A stretch of 64,000 nucleotides of DNA from Acidimicrobiia bacterium UBA5794 (GTDB lineage: Bacteria > Actinomycetota > Acidimicrobiia > Spongiisociales > UBA5794): the NCBI GenBank assembly GCA_002418265.1, contig DIDS01000019.1, forward strand, positions 1-64,000. Reading direction: 5' to 3'. Positions 17,652 through 24,912 of the stretch are shown piece by piece (the first letter of the stretch is position 1; each line of letters starts with the position of its first letter). The notes beneath the pieces were generated by a model. It was not told the DNA's origin. It ran no database searches and saw only the letters and a list, made by a program, of their open reading frames with translations. The translations under genes were made by a program, and so were the position numbers.

Positions 17652-18431
17652 ATGACTGAAGCCGCTTTCTTTGACCTCGACAAGACGATCATCGCTGGCT
17701 CCTCGACGCTTGCGTTTGGGAAACCCCTCTACAAGGCGGGCTTTCTCAGGCGCGGCACGCTGGTGAGATTGGGCGTGGCCCAACTTTCGTACATGCTCTT
17801 CGGCGCGGACGAAGGCGACTTGGAACGGGCAAGGAATGAGATGCTCGATCTTGTATCCGGCTGGCACAAGGCCGAGATCGAGGCGATCGTCGCCCAAACG
17901 CTGGACGATGTCATTGAACCGCTGGTATTTGCAGAGGCATTGTTTCTGATCGATGAACACCGCCGGGCCGGACGCCGGGTATATGTCGTGTCAGCGAGTC
18001 CCGAGGAGTTCGTGACACCGATCGCCAAGATGGTCGGTATCGACAACGTGATCGCAACGAAGATCCGAACGGACGGGCTCGGAAGGTACGTCCCCGAGCT
18101 TGAACGCTATGCGATGGGCCCTGGCAAGGCCGATGCCATGAAGGAAGTCGCTGCCGAGGACGGCATCGACCTTGAAGGCTCGTTCGCCTACACGGACAGT
18201 TTCACCGACATGCCGATGCTTGAGATCGTCGGCAACCCGGTTCCTGTCAACCCCGAAAAGGAGCTCAGGGAGGCAGCCGAAGAGCGAGGGTGGCAAATCC
18301 TTCAGTTCCAACGTCCTGTGAGTCTCGGACCACGTGTCCCGAGACCACCGAAGAAGGTCTGGCTCATCGCCGGCGCCGGTGCCCTCGGCGTAGCGGCTTT
18401 CATTGCAGCAACCCGCAAACGACGAGGCTGA
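17652..18431 (+). CDS. HAD-IB family phosphatase (SerB-like) with C-terminal membrane anchor
   Basis: A 259-residue HAD superfamily IB hydrolase. Motif I is FFDLDKT (nucleophile and acid aspartates), motif II is VVSASPEEF, and motif IV is AYTDSFTDMPML. The last 25 residues form a hydrophobic segment followed by TRKRRG, suggesting a tail anchor. Earlier in-frame starts exist at 17580, 17595 and 17631; 17652 is preferred because of the TACAAT box and the domain boundary. It is divergent from the Tad locus, the same order as mycobacterial Rv3660c/Rv3661. The substrate is unknown; phosphoserine is one possibility. Confidence 0.82.
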   Translation: MTEAAFFDLDKTIIAGSSTLAFGKPLYKAGFLRRGTLVRLGVAQLSYMLFGADEGDLERARNEMLDLVSGWHKAEIEAIVAQTLDDVIEPLVFAEALFLIDEHRRAGRRVYVVSASPEEFVTPIAKMVGIDNVIATKIRTDGLGRYVPELERYAMGPGKADAMKEVAAEDGIDLEGSFAYTDSFTDMPMLEIVGNPVPVNPEKELREAAEERGWQILQFQRPVSLGPRVPRPPKKVWLIAGAGALGVAAFIAATRKRRG

Positions 18432-18443
18432 GGCGCTCTCAAA

Positions 18444-18469
18444 CCCGTCCCCCCTTCAGGGGGGACGGG
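18444..18469 (+). terminator. Hairpin after the HAD gene
   Basis: The arms CCCGTCCCCCC and GGGGGGACGGG (11 bp, perfect) enclose the loop TTCA, 12 bases after the stop. There is no T-run, so it could be a non-canonical or Rho-assisted end, or part of the repeat element. Confidence 0.55.
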
Positions 18470-18593
18470 CGAGTGAAACGAGCCAGGGGGGCGCGCGAGC
18501 CTGCGAGCCCCGTCTTCCAGAGCGCTTCGTTTCTTTGCTGTCCCATCTCTACGCACTCACGTGGTCGCAGGCTCCCCGGCCCCCCTGATTCGA

Positions 18594-19109
18594 CTACGTC
18601 GAATCCGTCCCCCCTGAAGGGGGGACGGCGTTGAGTTCGGGGTCTGATCCGAAGGTCCAATACGCGAGAGCACCGAGAGCAGCGAGTCCGACCACGACCG
18701 CAACAATCAGCCACCACGAGCCCTGCGGGATAAGGGGCTTGGACGGGAGCGGTGCCGTGACATCAGAATCGATGACGACCGAGTCGACACCAAGAGCAAT
18801 CAGGTCGGTTGTCTCCGAGATGTCGGATCCACCACCGGCCGGGAATCCCTCAAAGGCGATCTGCCAGTTCTGTGCTGTGGGAAGTACCACCCATGCAATC
18901 CATGTTCCGTCACCCTCTGCCACCATCGCTGTTGGGGGTAATTCCTCATAGTCGGAGAAGGGTCTGACGATCACCGCCTTGGCCGAGCTGTCGTACACCA
19001 CCGTCACCTCAACCGTGAGTCCTTGGGTGTCGTCAATCGCCGAGCCCTCGGCTGCACCAAACGGCGAAGCGAGTGTGACCGCGGCCAAGATTCCGATCAG
19101 AAACGACAC
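18594..19109 (-). CDS. Secreted, C-terminally anchored protein of unknown function
   Basis: A 171-residue protein I do not recognise. A GTG start at 19109 gives a clean signal peptide (SFLIGILAAVTLASPFGAAEG); an upstream extension would place 38 polar residues before it. A beta-rich domain of about 95 residues follows (VEVTVVYDSSAKAVIVRP; WIAWVVLPTAQNWQIAFEGF). A C-terminal membrane helix (WWLIVAVVVGLAALGALAYW) and a short tail complete it. This layout resembles small YcnI-like periplasmic domain proteins, but that is only an impression. The last residues are encoded by a hairpin repeat. Confidence 0.65.
   Translation of the reverse strand: MSFLIGILAAVTLASPFGAAEGSAIDDTQGLTVEVTVVYDSSAKAVIVRPFSDYEELPPTAMVAEGDGTWIAWVVLPTAQNWQIAFEGFPAGGGSDISETTDLIALGVDSVVIDSDVTAPLPSKPLIPQGSWWLIVAVVVGLAALGALAYWTFGSDPELNAVPPSGGTDST
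18605..18628 (-). terminator. Hairpin within the 3' end of the 18594 gene
   Basis: The arms CCGTCCCCCC and GGGGGGACGG enclose TGAA. It is the inverted copy of the hairpin at 18444. It lies just inside the coding end, so it may end transcription of the plus-strand gene or act in both directions. Confidence 0.5.
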
Positions 19110-19180
19110 ACCGGCATCGTAGGCCGACCGTGCGCAAACGGTGGCCTTCGTGGAACCGTTCTGGCAGGGCTCGTGCAGCA

Positions 19181-19255
19181 TCCACCAACGTTGGCGATGG
19201 TGAGGGCGAGTCAGGGGCATCACTGGCCGGCGTCAACGCGGCGAACGTTGGTGGA
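19181..19255 (+). promoter_or_regulatory. 12-bp inverted repeat upstream of leuC
   Basis: TCCACCAACGTT (19181-19192) and AACGTTGGTGGA (19244-19255) form a perfect inverted repeat with a 51-base spacer. The left arm is part of the palindrome CCAACGTTGG, and the two AACGTT centres lie 57 bases apart. A TAGCCT -10-like box (19264-19269) follows the right arm, and leuC begins at 19306 with GAGGAG upstream. The site fits a repressor operator pair or an RNA stem in the leader; no regulator is identified. Confidence 0.45.
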
Positions 19256-19305
19256 CCCAGCACTAGCCTACGACACGTCCAATGCGACGTCCGATGAGGA
19301 GCCAC

Positions 19306-20712
19306 ATGACCGAGCCATCAACCCTGTTCGACAAGGTCTGGGCGAGCCATGTGGTACACCAGGAAGAGGACGGACCCGCCCTCCTGTACATCGATCTTCA
19401 CCTTGTCCATGAAGTGACATCACCTCAGGCCTTCGAGTCGATTGCAATGAGCAACCGCATCGTCCGACGTCCCGATCTGACACTTGCAACGATCGACCAC
19501 GCCGTACCGACAACACCAAGAGACCAAGGCATCAACGACCCGATGGCGGCCAGACAAATCGAGACGCTGCGTCGCAACACACGTGAAACCGGAATCAAAC
19601 TGTTCGATATCGATGACAAACGTCAAGGCATCGTGCACATCATTGGACCCGAACAGGGTTTGACCCAGCCCGGTATGACGATCGTGTGCGGGGACTCCCA
19701 CACGGCTACCCACGGTGCGTTCGGTGCTCTCGCCTTCGGGATCGGAACATCCGAAGTCGAACACGTCTTGGCAACCCAAACCCTCCAACAGGCAAAACCA
19801 AAGTCGATGGCCGTGACGGTGGACGGTGAGTTGCCAACCGGTGTCACAGCCAAGGACATCATCCTCGCCGTCATTGCGCAAATCGGTACTGCAGGCGGGA
19901 CTGGCCATGTCATTGAGTACCGCGGGTCTACGATCGAAGCCCTTTCAATGGAGGGTCGTATGACGGTGTGCAACATGAGCATTGAAGCCGGTGCGCGTGC
20001 TGGGATGATCGCACCAGACGAAACCACCTTCGCCTACCTGAAGGGCCGACCGATGGCGCCCTCGGGCACCGACTGGGACGTCGCCCTCGAAGCATGGAAA
20101 CAGCTACGCACCGACGACGGGGCGACATTTGATGCCGAAATTGTGATCGATGCATCAACCATCGAACCCCATGTTTCGTGGGGGACAAACCCCGGCCAGA
20201 CCCTTCCCGTTTCTGGGGTACTCCCCCATCCTGAATCAGCCGATGACCCCATTGAGCGGGACTCCATCGAGCGAGCCCTCACCTACATGGATCTCGAAGC
20301 TGGCACTGCGATCACCGACATCGCCATTGACCGTGTGTTCATCGGATCATGCACCAACGGCCGCATCGAAGACCTTCGTGCAGCCGCAGCCGTTCTTGAA
20401 GGCCACACGATTGCCGACACCGTCACGGGGCTCGTTGTCCCCGGTTCAGGACTCGTCAAGGCACAGGCGGAGGCAGAAGGTCTCGATAGGATCTTCACGG
20501 CAGCGGGCCTTGAGTGGCGCGAGGCTGGATGCTCGATGTGCCTTGGCATGAATCCTGACATCCTCCTACCCGGTGAACGGTGCGCGTCGACGTCGAACCG
20601 TAACTTTGAAGGCAGGCAAGGGCGGGGAGGACGGACCCATCTCGTATCCCCAGAGATGGCGGCGGCAGCCGCTATCCACGGTCATTTCGTCGACATCAGG
20701 ACCGAAACATGA
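19306..20712 (+). CDS. leuC: 3-isopropylmalate dehydratase large subunit
   Basis: A 468-residue aconitase-family protein. With LeuD it isomerises 2- to 3-isopropylmalate in leucine synthesis. The [4Fe-4S] ligand cysteines are visible in IGSCTNGR and GCSMCLGMN. Conserved IPMI sequences include VCGDSHTATHGAFGALAFGIGTSE and NRNFEGRQG. The ATG at 19306 has GAGGAG 5 bases upstream; 8 additional upstream residues are not conserved. It overlaps leuD by ATGA. The final 67 bases of the gene were copied together with leuD in a local duplication. Confidence 0.97.
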   Translation: MTEPSTLFDKVWASHVVHQEEDGPALLYIDLHLVHEVTSPQAFESIAMSNRIVRRPDLTLATIDHAVPTTPRDQGINDPMAARQIETLRRNTRETGIKLFDIDDKRQGIVHIIGPEQGLTQPGMTIVCGDSHTATHGAFGALAFGIGTSEVEHVLATQTLQQAKPKSMAVTVDGELPTGVTAKDIILAVIAQIGTAGGTGHVIEYRGSTIEALSMEGRMTVCNMSIEAGARAGMIAPDETTFAYLKGRPMAPSGTDWDVALEAWKQLRTDDGATFDAEIVIDASTIEPHVSWGTNPGQTLPVSGVLPHPESADDPIERDSIERALTYMDLEAGTAITDIAIDRVFIGSCTNGRIEDLRAAAAVLEGHTIADTVTGLVVPGSGLVKAQAEAEGLDRIFTAAGLEWREAGCSMCLGMNPDILLPGERCASTSNRNFEGRQGRGGRTHLVSPEMAAAAAIHGHFVDIRTET

Positions 20713-21320
20713 ATCCCGTTTCCATCGTCTCTGGCACTGCAGTTCCGCTCCCGACCGCGGATGTGGACACCGATCAGATCATTCCGAAACAGTTCCTCAA
20801 GAGGGTTGAGCGGTCCGGGTTTGGTGAATTCCTGTTCTTTGACTGGGCAAAAGACAAAGAGGGTGAGCCCGATCCGTCCTTCGTTCTCAACAGACCCGAG
20901 TATCGCAACGCGGTCATCTTGGTAACGGGGAAGAACTTCGGTTCGGGATCGTCACGCGAGCACGCACCGTGGGCCTTGGAGGACTGGGGATTCCAGGCCA
21001 TCATCGCCCCCTCGTTTGCTGACATCTTCAAGACGAACTGCGCCATGATCGGACTCCTCACCGTCGAGCTCTCCCCGACCGAGGTCGACGGGCTCACACT
21101 GATGGCTGAAGACCCAGAAAACCGGATCACGATCGACCTTGAGAACCAGACCGTGACCGCTGAGGGGTTCGAGGCAACCTTCGACATCGATCCATTTGTC
21201 AAACACTGTCTCCTCAACGGACTCGATCACATTGCCCTGTCCCTCGAGCACCGCGACGCAATCGACAGCTTTGAAGCAGCGAGGTCAAGCTACAACCCCG
21301 TCGTGGCGTGAGCTTCACCC
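20643..21320 (+). repeat. Duplicated segment, copy A (leuC 3' end, leuD, first codons of next gene)
   Basis: This 678-base segment is repeated at 21701-22379. The copies begin in CGTATCCC...AGAGATGGC near the end of leuC and end at GTGAGCTTCACCC just after leuD. The match covers two gene junctions, which marks it as a segmental duplication rather than two acquired genes. Confidence 0.95.
20709..21311 (+). CDS. leuD: 3-isopropylmalate dehydratase small subunit, copy 1
   Basis: A 200-residue swivel-domain subunit that completes the isopropylmalate isomerase active site. Conserved motifs include DVDTDQIIPKQFLK and the substrate-binding loop GSGSSREHAPWAL. It starts by an ATGA overlap with leuC, so this copy is translationally coupled to its partner and is probably the principal LeuD. 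It keeps QFLKR, the usual sequence after the IIPK motif. The stop overlaps the GTG start of the following gene. Confidence 0.97.
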   Translation: MNPVSIVSGTAVPLPTADVDTDQIIPKQFLKRVERSGFGEFLFFDWAKDKEGEPDPSFVLNRPEYRNAVILVTGKNFGSGSSREHAPWALEDWGFQAIIAPSFADIFKTNCAMIGLLTVELSPTEVDGLTLMAEDPENRITIDLENQTVTAEGFEATFDIDPFVKHCLLNGLDHIALSLEHRDAIDSFEAARSSYNPVVA

Positions 21321-21670
21321 GTCAGGAACAGGCCCAGGCCATCCTTGAGGGCAAGGCGAGACGGATGGCATCAGCAGTGCTTGGTCGACAAGCAACCACA
21401 GGGTCAGACTTCAGGGATGCGCTGAGCGTGGAACGCATCGATCTCATCTCCGAGATCAAAGACGACGTGGCGCTCAGGGCACTCGGTCAATCGATGGCTG
21501 GACCCAAAAACGGGCTCTACATCATCGACAAACCCGAGGGATACACCGTGTATCTACAACACAACGGGGAACCGTACGAAGTGTTCACCAATCTCGACTT
21601 CAACGCCGCCCGCGACGCTGCCATCGACTGCCTCGTCATGATGAACGGCATCCCATACAAGCTCTCGTAA
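21308..21670 (+). CDS. Unrecognised protein between two leuD copies
   Basis: A 120-residue soluble protein that I do not recognise. It begins at GTG in a GTGA overlap with the leuD stop, so it is translated with the leucine genes. The N-terminal half is helical and charged (QEQAQAILEGKARRMASAVL; VERIDLISEIKDD). The C-terminal half is a compact alpha/beta-looking stretch (GLYIIDKPEGYTVYLQHNGE; EVFTNLDFNAARDAAIDCL). No signal peptide, membrane helix or metal motif is seen. Its first codons are also present after the second leuD copy. A role in leucine synthesis is not shown. Confidence 0.75.
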   Translation: MSFTRQEQAQAILEGKARRMASAVLGRQATTGSDFRDALSVERIDLISEIKDDVALRALGQSMAGPKNGLYIIDKPEGYTVYLQHNGEPYEVFTNLDFNAARDAAIDCLVMMNGIPYKLS

Positions 21671-21700
21671 CCGACCAAAGGAGGCACCGGGTACTATTCC

Positions 21701-21771
21701 CGTATCCCCCAGAGATGGCAGCGGCAACCGCGATCCACGGCCATTTCGTCGACATCAGGAGCCAAACATGA
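21701..21771 (+). pseudogene. leuC: Fragment of the leuC 3' end
   Basis: This segment matches the last part of leuC (20643-20712), including the conserved FVDIR ending and the ATGA junction with leuD. It lacks the rest of leuC and has no start of its own. It is the left edge of the duplicated block. Confidence 0.85.
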
Positions 21772-22370
21772 ATCCCGTTTCCATCGTCTCTGGCACCGCT
21801 GTTCCGCTCCCGCTGGCAAATGTGGACACCGATCAGATCATTCCGAAACAGTTCGGCAAGAGGGTTGAGCGGTCCGGGTTTGGTGAGTTCCTGTTCTTCG
21901 ACTGGGCGACAGACGACGAGGGTGAGCCCGATCCGTCCTTCGTTCTCAATAAGCCCGAGTATCGCAACGCGGTCATCTTGGTGACAGGGAAGAACTTCGG
22001 TTCGGGATCGTCACGCGAACATGCCCCCTGGGCCTTGGAGGATTGGGGATTCCAGGCCATCATCGCCCCCTCGTTTGCTGACATCTTCAGGTCGAACTGC
22101 GCCATGATCGGGCTCCTCGCTGTCGAGCTTTCCCCGGCCGAGGTCGACAGGCTCACACTGATGGCTGAAGATCCAGAGAGCCGGATCACGATCGACCTTG
22201 AGAACCAGACCGTGACCGCTGAGGGGTTCGAGGCAACCTTCGACATCGATCCATTTGTCAAACACTGTCTTCTCAACGGGCTTGACCACATTGCTCTGTC
22301 CCTTGAGCACCGGGACGAAATCGACAGCTTTGAGGCAGCGAGGCCGAGCTACAACCCCGTCGTGGCGTGA
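21768..22370 (+). CDS. leuD: 3-isopropylmalate dehydratase small subunit, duplicated copy 2
   Basis: A 200-residue LeuD paralogue that differs from copy 1 at about 14 positions (roughly 93% identity, counted by eye). The conserved DVDTDQIIP-type and GSGSSREHAPWAL motifs are intact (here NVDTDQIIPKQFGK). Notable changes are T16L, D18N, L30G and K50D near the N-terminus. No stop or frameshift is present, so it is under selection or recent. It follows only a fragment of leuC and has no clear SD of its own. It may supply extra LeuD or pair with another dehydratase large subunit. Confidence 0.9.
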   Translation: MNPVSIVSGTAVPLPLANVDTDQIIPKQFGKRVERSGFGEFLFFDWATDDEGEPDPSFVLNKPEYRNAVILVTGKNFGSGSSREHAPWALEDWGFQAIIAPSFADIFRSNCAMIGLLAVELSPAEVDRLTLMAEDPESRITIDLENQTVTAEGFEATFDIDPFVKHCLLNGLDHIALSLEHRDEIDSFEAARPSYNPVVA

Positions 22371-22384
22371 GCTTCACCCACCAC

Positions 22385-22403
22385 GTACCCAGGGTTCCAG
22401 TAC
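22385..22403. repeat. Half copy of the TACCCAGGGTTCCAG motif
   Basis: GTACCCAGGGTTCCAGTAC stands 9 bases before the large palindrome at 22412 and repeats its right arm (GGGTTCCAGTAC). Related text occurs at about 26.3 and 51.5 kb. Confidence 0.7.
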
Positions 22404-22411
22404 CCGGTTTT

Positions 22412-22444
22412 CTCTGTACTGGAACCCAGGGTTCCAGTACAGAG
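22412..22444 (+). terminator. Perfect 16-bp palindrome with T-run after the leu genes
   Basis: The arms CTCTGTACTGGAACCC and GGGTTCCAGTACAGAG are perfect with a single A at the centre, followed by TTTTT (22445-22449). It lies 42 bases after the second leuD stop. The T-run fits an intrinsic terminator, but a one-base loop would have to open, so a cruciform-like or protein-binding role is also possible. Confidence 0.7.
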
Positions 22445-22519
22445 TTTTTCCCACAATGGGGCCCGTAGAACGAGTAGTCGGCGTATTTCTTGCCGTTGGC
22501 AGTAATTTGGGTGTTGAGC

Positions 22520-23761
22520 ATGTCGCCACGCAAAGCCGATCAAACGCCGGACGGGGAACCGTCCATCAGAATCGACGAGCCCTCAGTCGACACGCCTTCG
22601 GGCATGGCGTGGCAGCCATTTGTCGTGGGTGCAATGCTTGGTGCAGGGCTTGCGGCGGTGCTTCTCGGCACATGGACCAGCACACCACCGGTCGATTCAG
22701 CGGCTTCCTCAACCACTTCCACAATCAAGAGCACAACGCTGACATCTGTTGCACCCGGCAATACCCCGGTCAGTATTCCGTCTCCGCCGGTGTTTTCGGA
22801 AGACCAGATGGGGGGTGCGTTGCTGGCGGTGACGGGGAGTTGGACCCACCCGGTTCTTGAACGTTGGACTCCGGGACTTGATGAGGTCCTTGGTCCATTG
22901 CCCTACGGCAGCGGTGGGGACTTCCGCTCAGACGCAAGCGGTCAATTCTTCGCCTTCCGGGCACCCGCATCAGATGTGTCGGTTGCCACCCTGTTTGTGG
23001 GCCAAGAGGACCGGTACGTTGCATTCTCTGTAAGTGCTTCATCGTGGGCCTGGCACGCAACTGAGCCTGGCTCCATCGCTTGGGTGCAAGACACAGGGAC
23101 CGACCGCACGGTCATGGCATCGCACGCGCAGATTGCCCAAATCGATGACGTCAGCAGCTCCGGGATTGCCGACACAGAGGTGCTTGGAACGGTGCAGGAC
23201 GGGGAGTGGCTCGTTGCCTTTGATGAGTGGGGAATCGCGACAGCGAGCGTTGACCCCGACACAGATGCACGGAGTGTCCGCCGTATCGGTCGCGATGGGA
23301 GCACCTCGGCCGAGACGAATGGGATGTTCCCGTTGGCTTTCTCAAGCAGCGGGATTGGTGTGGTCACCATTTCCGGCGACACGTCAGCGACCTTCAACCC
23401 CATGCTCGTAGACCGGACATTTCATATTCTCACAGACCTCGGTGAACATGACGGTGGGGCCATCGACGCTGCATGGTCGCCAAACGGCAACGAGGTTGCC
23501 CTCGTTGACTACCGCAACGACGGTGATCTCGACTTCCATCTTGAGCTCTGGAGCGTGACCGGTAAGAAGAAACTTGATATCCCACTGGAACTCCGCGCCT
23601 ATGGAGTGACATGGACAGCGGATGGAGCCTTCGTTGTGCTTCAGGCAACCGACAATGCCCGATGGGGTGGGCTCCTGATGGTCGATCGAGAGACAGGCGA
23701 CATATCCCGATTCACGGTTGATCGTGGAACCTTCATCGCCGTCGCTGCCAGCACCTCCTGA
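22520..23761 (+). CDS. Membrane-anchored beta-propeller-like extracytoplasmic protein
   Basis: A 413-residue protein. A polar N-terminus of about 30 residues precedes a single hydrophobic segment (FVVGAMLGAGLAAVLLG). A Ser/Thr-rich linker (SSTTSTIKSTT) and a long extracytoplasmic region follow. The region has repeated beta-strand patterns with WS- and DG-type turns (AAWSPNGNEVALVDY; GVTWTADGAFVVLQ), like TolB/WD40-type propellers. ATG 22520 is preferred to an upstream frame start at 22490. The gene is isolated between the leu palindrome and a convergent operon. The function is unknown. Confidence 0.72.
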   Translation: MSPRKADQTPDGEPSIRIDEPSVDTPSGMAWQPFVVGAMLGAGLAAVLLGTWTSTPPVDSAASSTTSTIKSTTLTSVAPGNTPVSIPSPPVFSEDQMGGALLAVTGSWTHPVLERWTPGLDEVLGPLPYGSGGDFRSDASGQFFAFRAPASDVSVATLFVGQEDRYVAFSVSASSWAWHATEPGSIAWVQDTGTDRTVMASHAQIAQIDDVSSSGIADTEVLGTVQDGEWLVAFDEWGIATASVDPDTDARSVRRIGRDGSTSAETNGMFPLAFSSSGIGVVTISGDTSATFNPMLVDRTFHILTDLGEHDGGAIDAAWSPNGNEVALVDYRNDGDLDFHLELWSVTGKKKLDIPLELRAYGVTWTADGAFVVLQATDNARWGGLLMVDRETGDISRFTVDRGTFIAVAASTS

Positions 23762-23792
23762 GATCGTCACGAGAGCACGCCCCATTGCGTGT

Positions 23793-24512
23793 TCAGTTCG
23801 ACGATTCCTTGATGAGGCGGCCGATGTGTTTCGTGGCTTCGCGATAGCTCAAGCCACTGAGCTGTACCCGGTGTTCAGCAACGAAGTCGGCGACTGCATT
23901 CGGATCCGTTTTGGCGTATTCACGCAGCGCCCATCCAATGGCTTTGCGGATGAAGAACTCCGTTTCATGCATCCGCTTTGTGCAGTAGCTGAACACACGA
24001 TCGGCATCGGTGCGCTCTTTTGCACCAACCTGACAGATGATTGCGGTGCGGCGAAGCCACATATCGTCGTCATCGATCCACCCATCCACAACCGGCCACA
24101 CCTCGTGTGGGTAATCAAGGACCAGGGGACGAATCATGTGGATGGCGGCCTCATCGACAAAGTCCCACCATGCGCCCTCAACGATGAATCGACGGTAGAG
24201 AGGGAGCGATTCGGGAACGATGAATCGCTCGAACGTCGTCGCGAAGCCTTGGGCGAGGTACTTCTCTTCCCGATGATCCAGTTCCCAAAGGGCCACAACC
24301 AGCCCCTCGTATTCATCTCGATCAGAGGGTGCGAAGTTCTTCTTGAGTTGCCGCATGATCTCGACACGACCAGGCTTCTGCACGCCATAGAACGGCATGT
24401 CGGTCTTCATGTACGCCTGCATGCCCTCTGCCTTCTCCGGGTTTGCCCTCGCAGCGAGCTCCTCCTGCACATAGACGGTCAGGCCGACGCTTGCATTCTG
24501 AGGGGGGCTCAC
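23793..24512 (-). CDS. AlkD-like DNA alkylation repair protein
   Basis: A 239-residue HEAT-like-repeat DNA glycosylase of the AlkC/AlkD superfamily, expected to remove N3- and N7-alkylated purines. The AlkD-type region EGAWWDFVDEAA has the aromatic and acidic residues used at the active site, and IRKAIGWALREYAKTDP matches the conserved C-terminal repeat. It starts at GTG in a GTGA overlap with the thioesterase gene and ends the operon, facing the propeller gene across 31 bases. Confidence 0.87.
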   Translation of the reverse strand: MSPPQNASVGLTVYVQEELAARANPEKAEGMQAYMKTDMPFYGVQKPGRVEIMRQLKKNFAPSDRDEYEGLVVALWELDHREEKYLAQGFATTFERFIVPESLPLYRRFIVEGAWWDFVDEAAIHMIRPLVLDYPHEVWPVVDGWIDDDDMWLRRTAIICQVGAKERTDADRVFSYCTKRMHETEFFIRKAIGWALREYAKTDPNAVADFVAEHRVQLSGLSYREATKHIGRLIKESSN

Positions 24513-24910
24513 TGGCTGGATCCTGCCAGCTTCCTGCGGACCTCGTCGGGAATTGGCACCCGCGTGAACTCGTTCGGATCAACGAAAACGATGATCTCAC
24601 GCCCCGATGCGACCACCGTGCCGTCCGAAAGTCGGGTCGTGACGAAGGAAAGCGTCATCGATGTCGTTCCCATGGACTCCACGGAAACGGTGGTTTCGAT
24701 GACATCCCCGAGCTTTGCGGAAGCTTTGAAGTCGATCTCCATCCGCACAGCCACGACATCGACTCCAATCCCACCGAGCTCTTCACCTCCGTATCCGGCC
24801 TCCTCGATCCAGTCGGTCATCGCATCGTCCCAGTATCTGGCGTAGTTGCCGTTGAAGACAATCGCCTGAGGATCACAATCGGAGTATCTGATTTTCTGCG
24901 TTGTTGCCAT
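24509..24910 (-). CDS. Acyl-CoA thioesterase, 4-hydroxybenzoyl-CoA thioesterase (4HBT) family
   Basis: A 133-residue hot-dog fold protein. The N-terminal motif RYSDCDPQAIVFNGNYARYWDD holds the catalytic aspartate of the 4HBT/YbgC group. A hydrophobic beta-hairpin (VVAVRMEIDFKASAKLGD) follows. It hydrolyses acyl- or aryl-CoA esters; the chain preference cannot be read. The gene lies 2 bases after the MOSC-like gene and overlaps the AlkD gene, so it belongs to the GDPD operon. Confidence 0.85.
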   Translation of the reverse strand: MATTQKIRYSDCDPQAIVFNGNYARYWDDAMTDWIEEAGYGGEELGGIGVDVVAVRMEIDFKASAKLGDVIETTVSVESMGTTSMTLSFVTTRLSDGTVVASGREIIVFVDPNEFTRVPIPDEVRRKLAGSSQ

Positions 24911-24912
24911 GT

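Larger units (their letters stand above)
18432..18631. repeat. GC-rich dispersed element, copy 2, bounded by inverted hairpins
   Basis: This convergent intergenic region carries two hairpin copies in opposite orientation, at 18444-18469 and 18605-18628. Between them lies CGAGTGAAACGAGCCAGGGGGGC-type text and a less repetitive core. The second hairpin overlaps the end of the 18594 gene and encodes part of its C-terminus. The wording of G-runs and GACGGG blocks resembles the elements at 3.5 and 47.2 kb, though the similarity is looser. Confidence 0.7.
21701..22379 (+). repeat. Duplicated segment, copy B
   Basis: The second copy of the leuC-tail/leuD segment. It carries one extra C in the first C-run (five against four) and scattered substitutions. 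It ends in GTGAGCTTCACCC, after which similarity to copy A stops abruptly. Confidence 0.95.

Noticed and set aside
17532..17960. N-terminal extension of the CpaE-like gene
   Set aside because: It overlaps the 5' half of the well supported HAD gene, and the strong SD at 17531 marks the start.
19181..19260. A T-box-like antiterminator upstream of leuC (GGTGGACC text)
   Set aside because: No specifier loop, AG box or intrinsic terminator is seen. GGTGGACC is just the right arm of the inverted repeat.
21768..22370. Second leuD as a horizontally acquired gene
   Set aside because: The copied flanks (leuC tail, next-gene start) show a local duplication.
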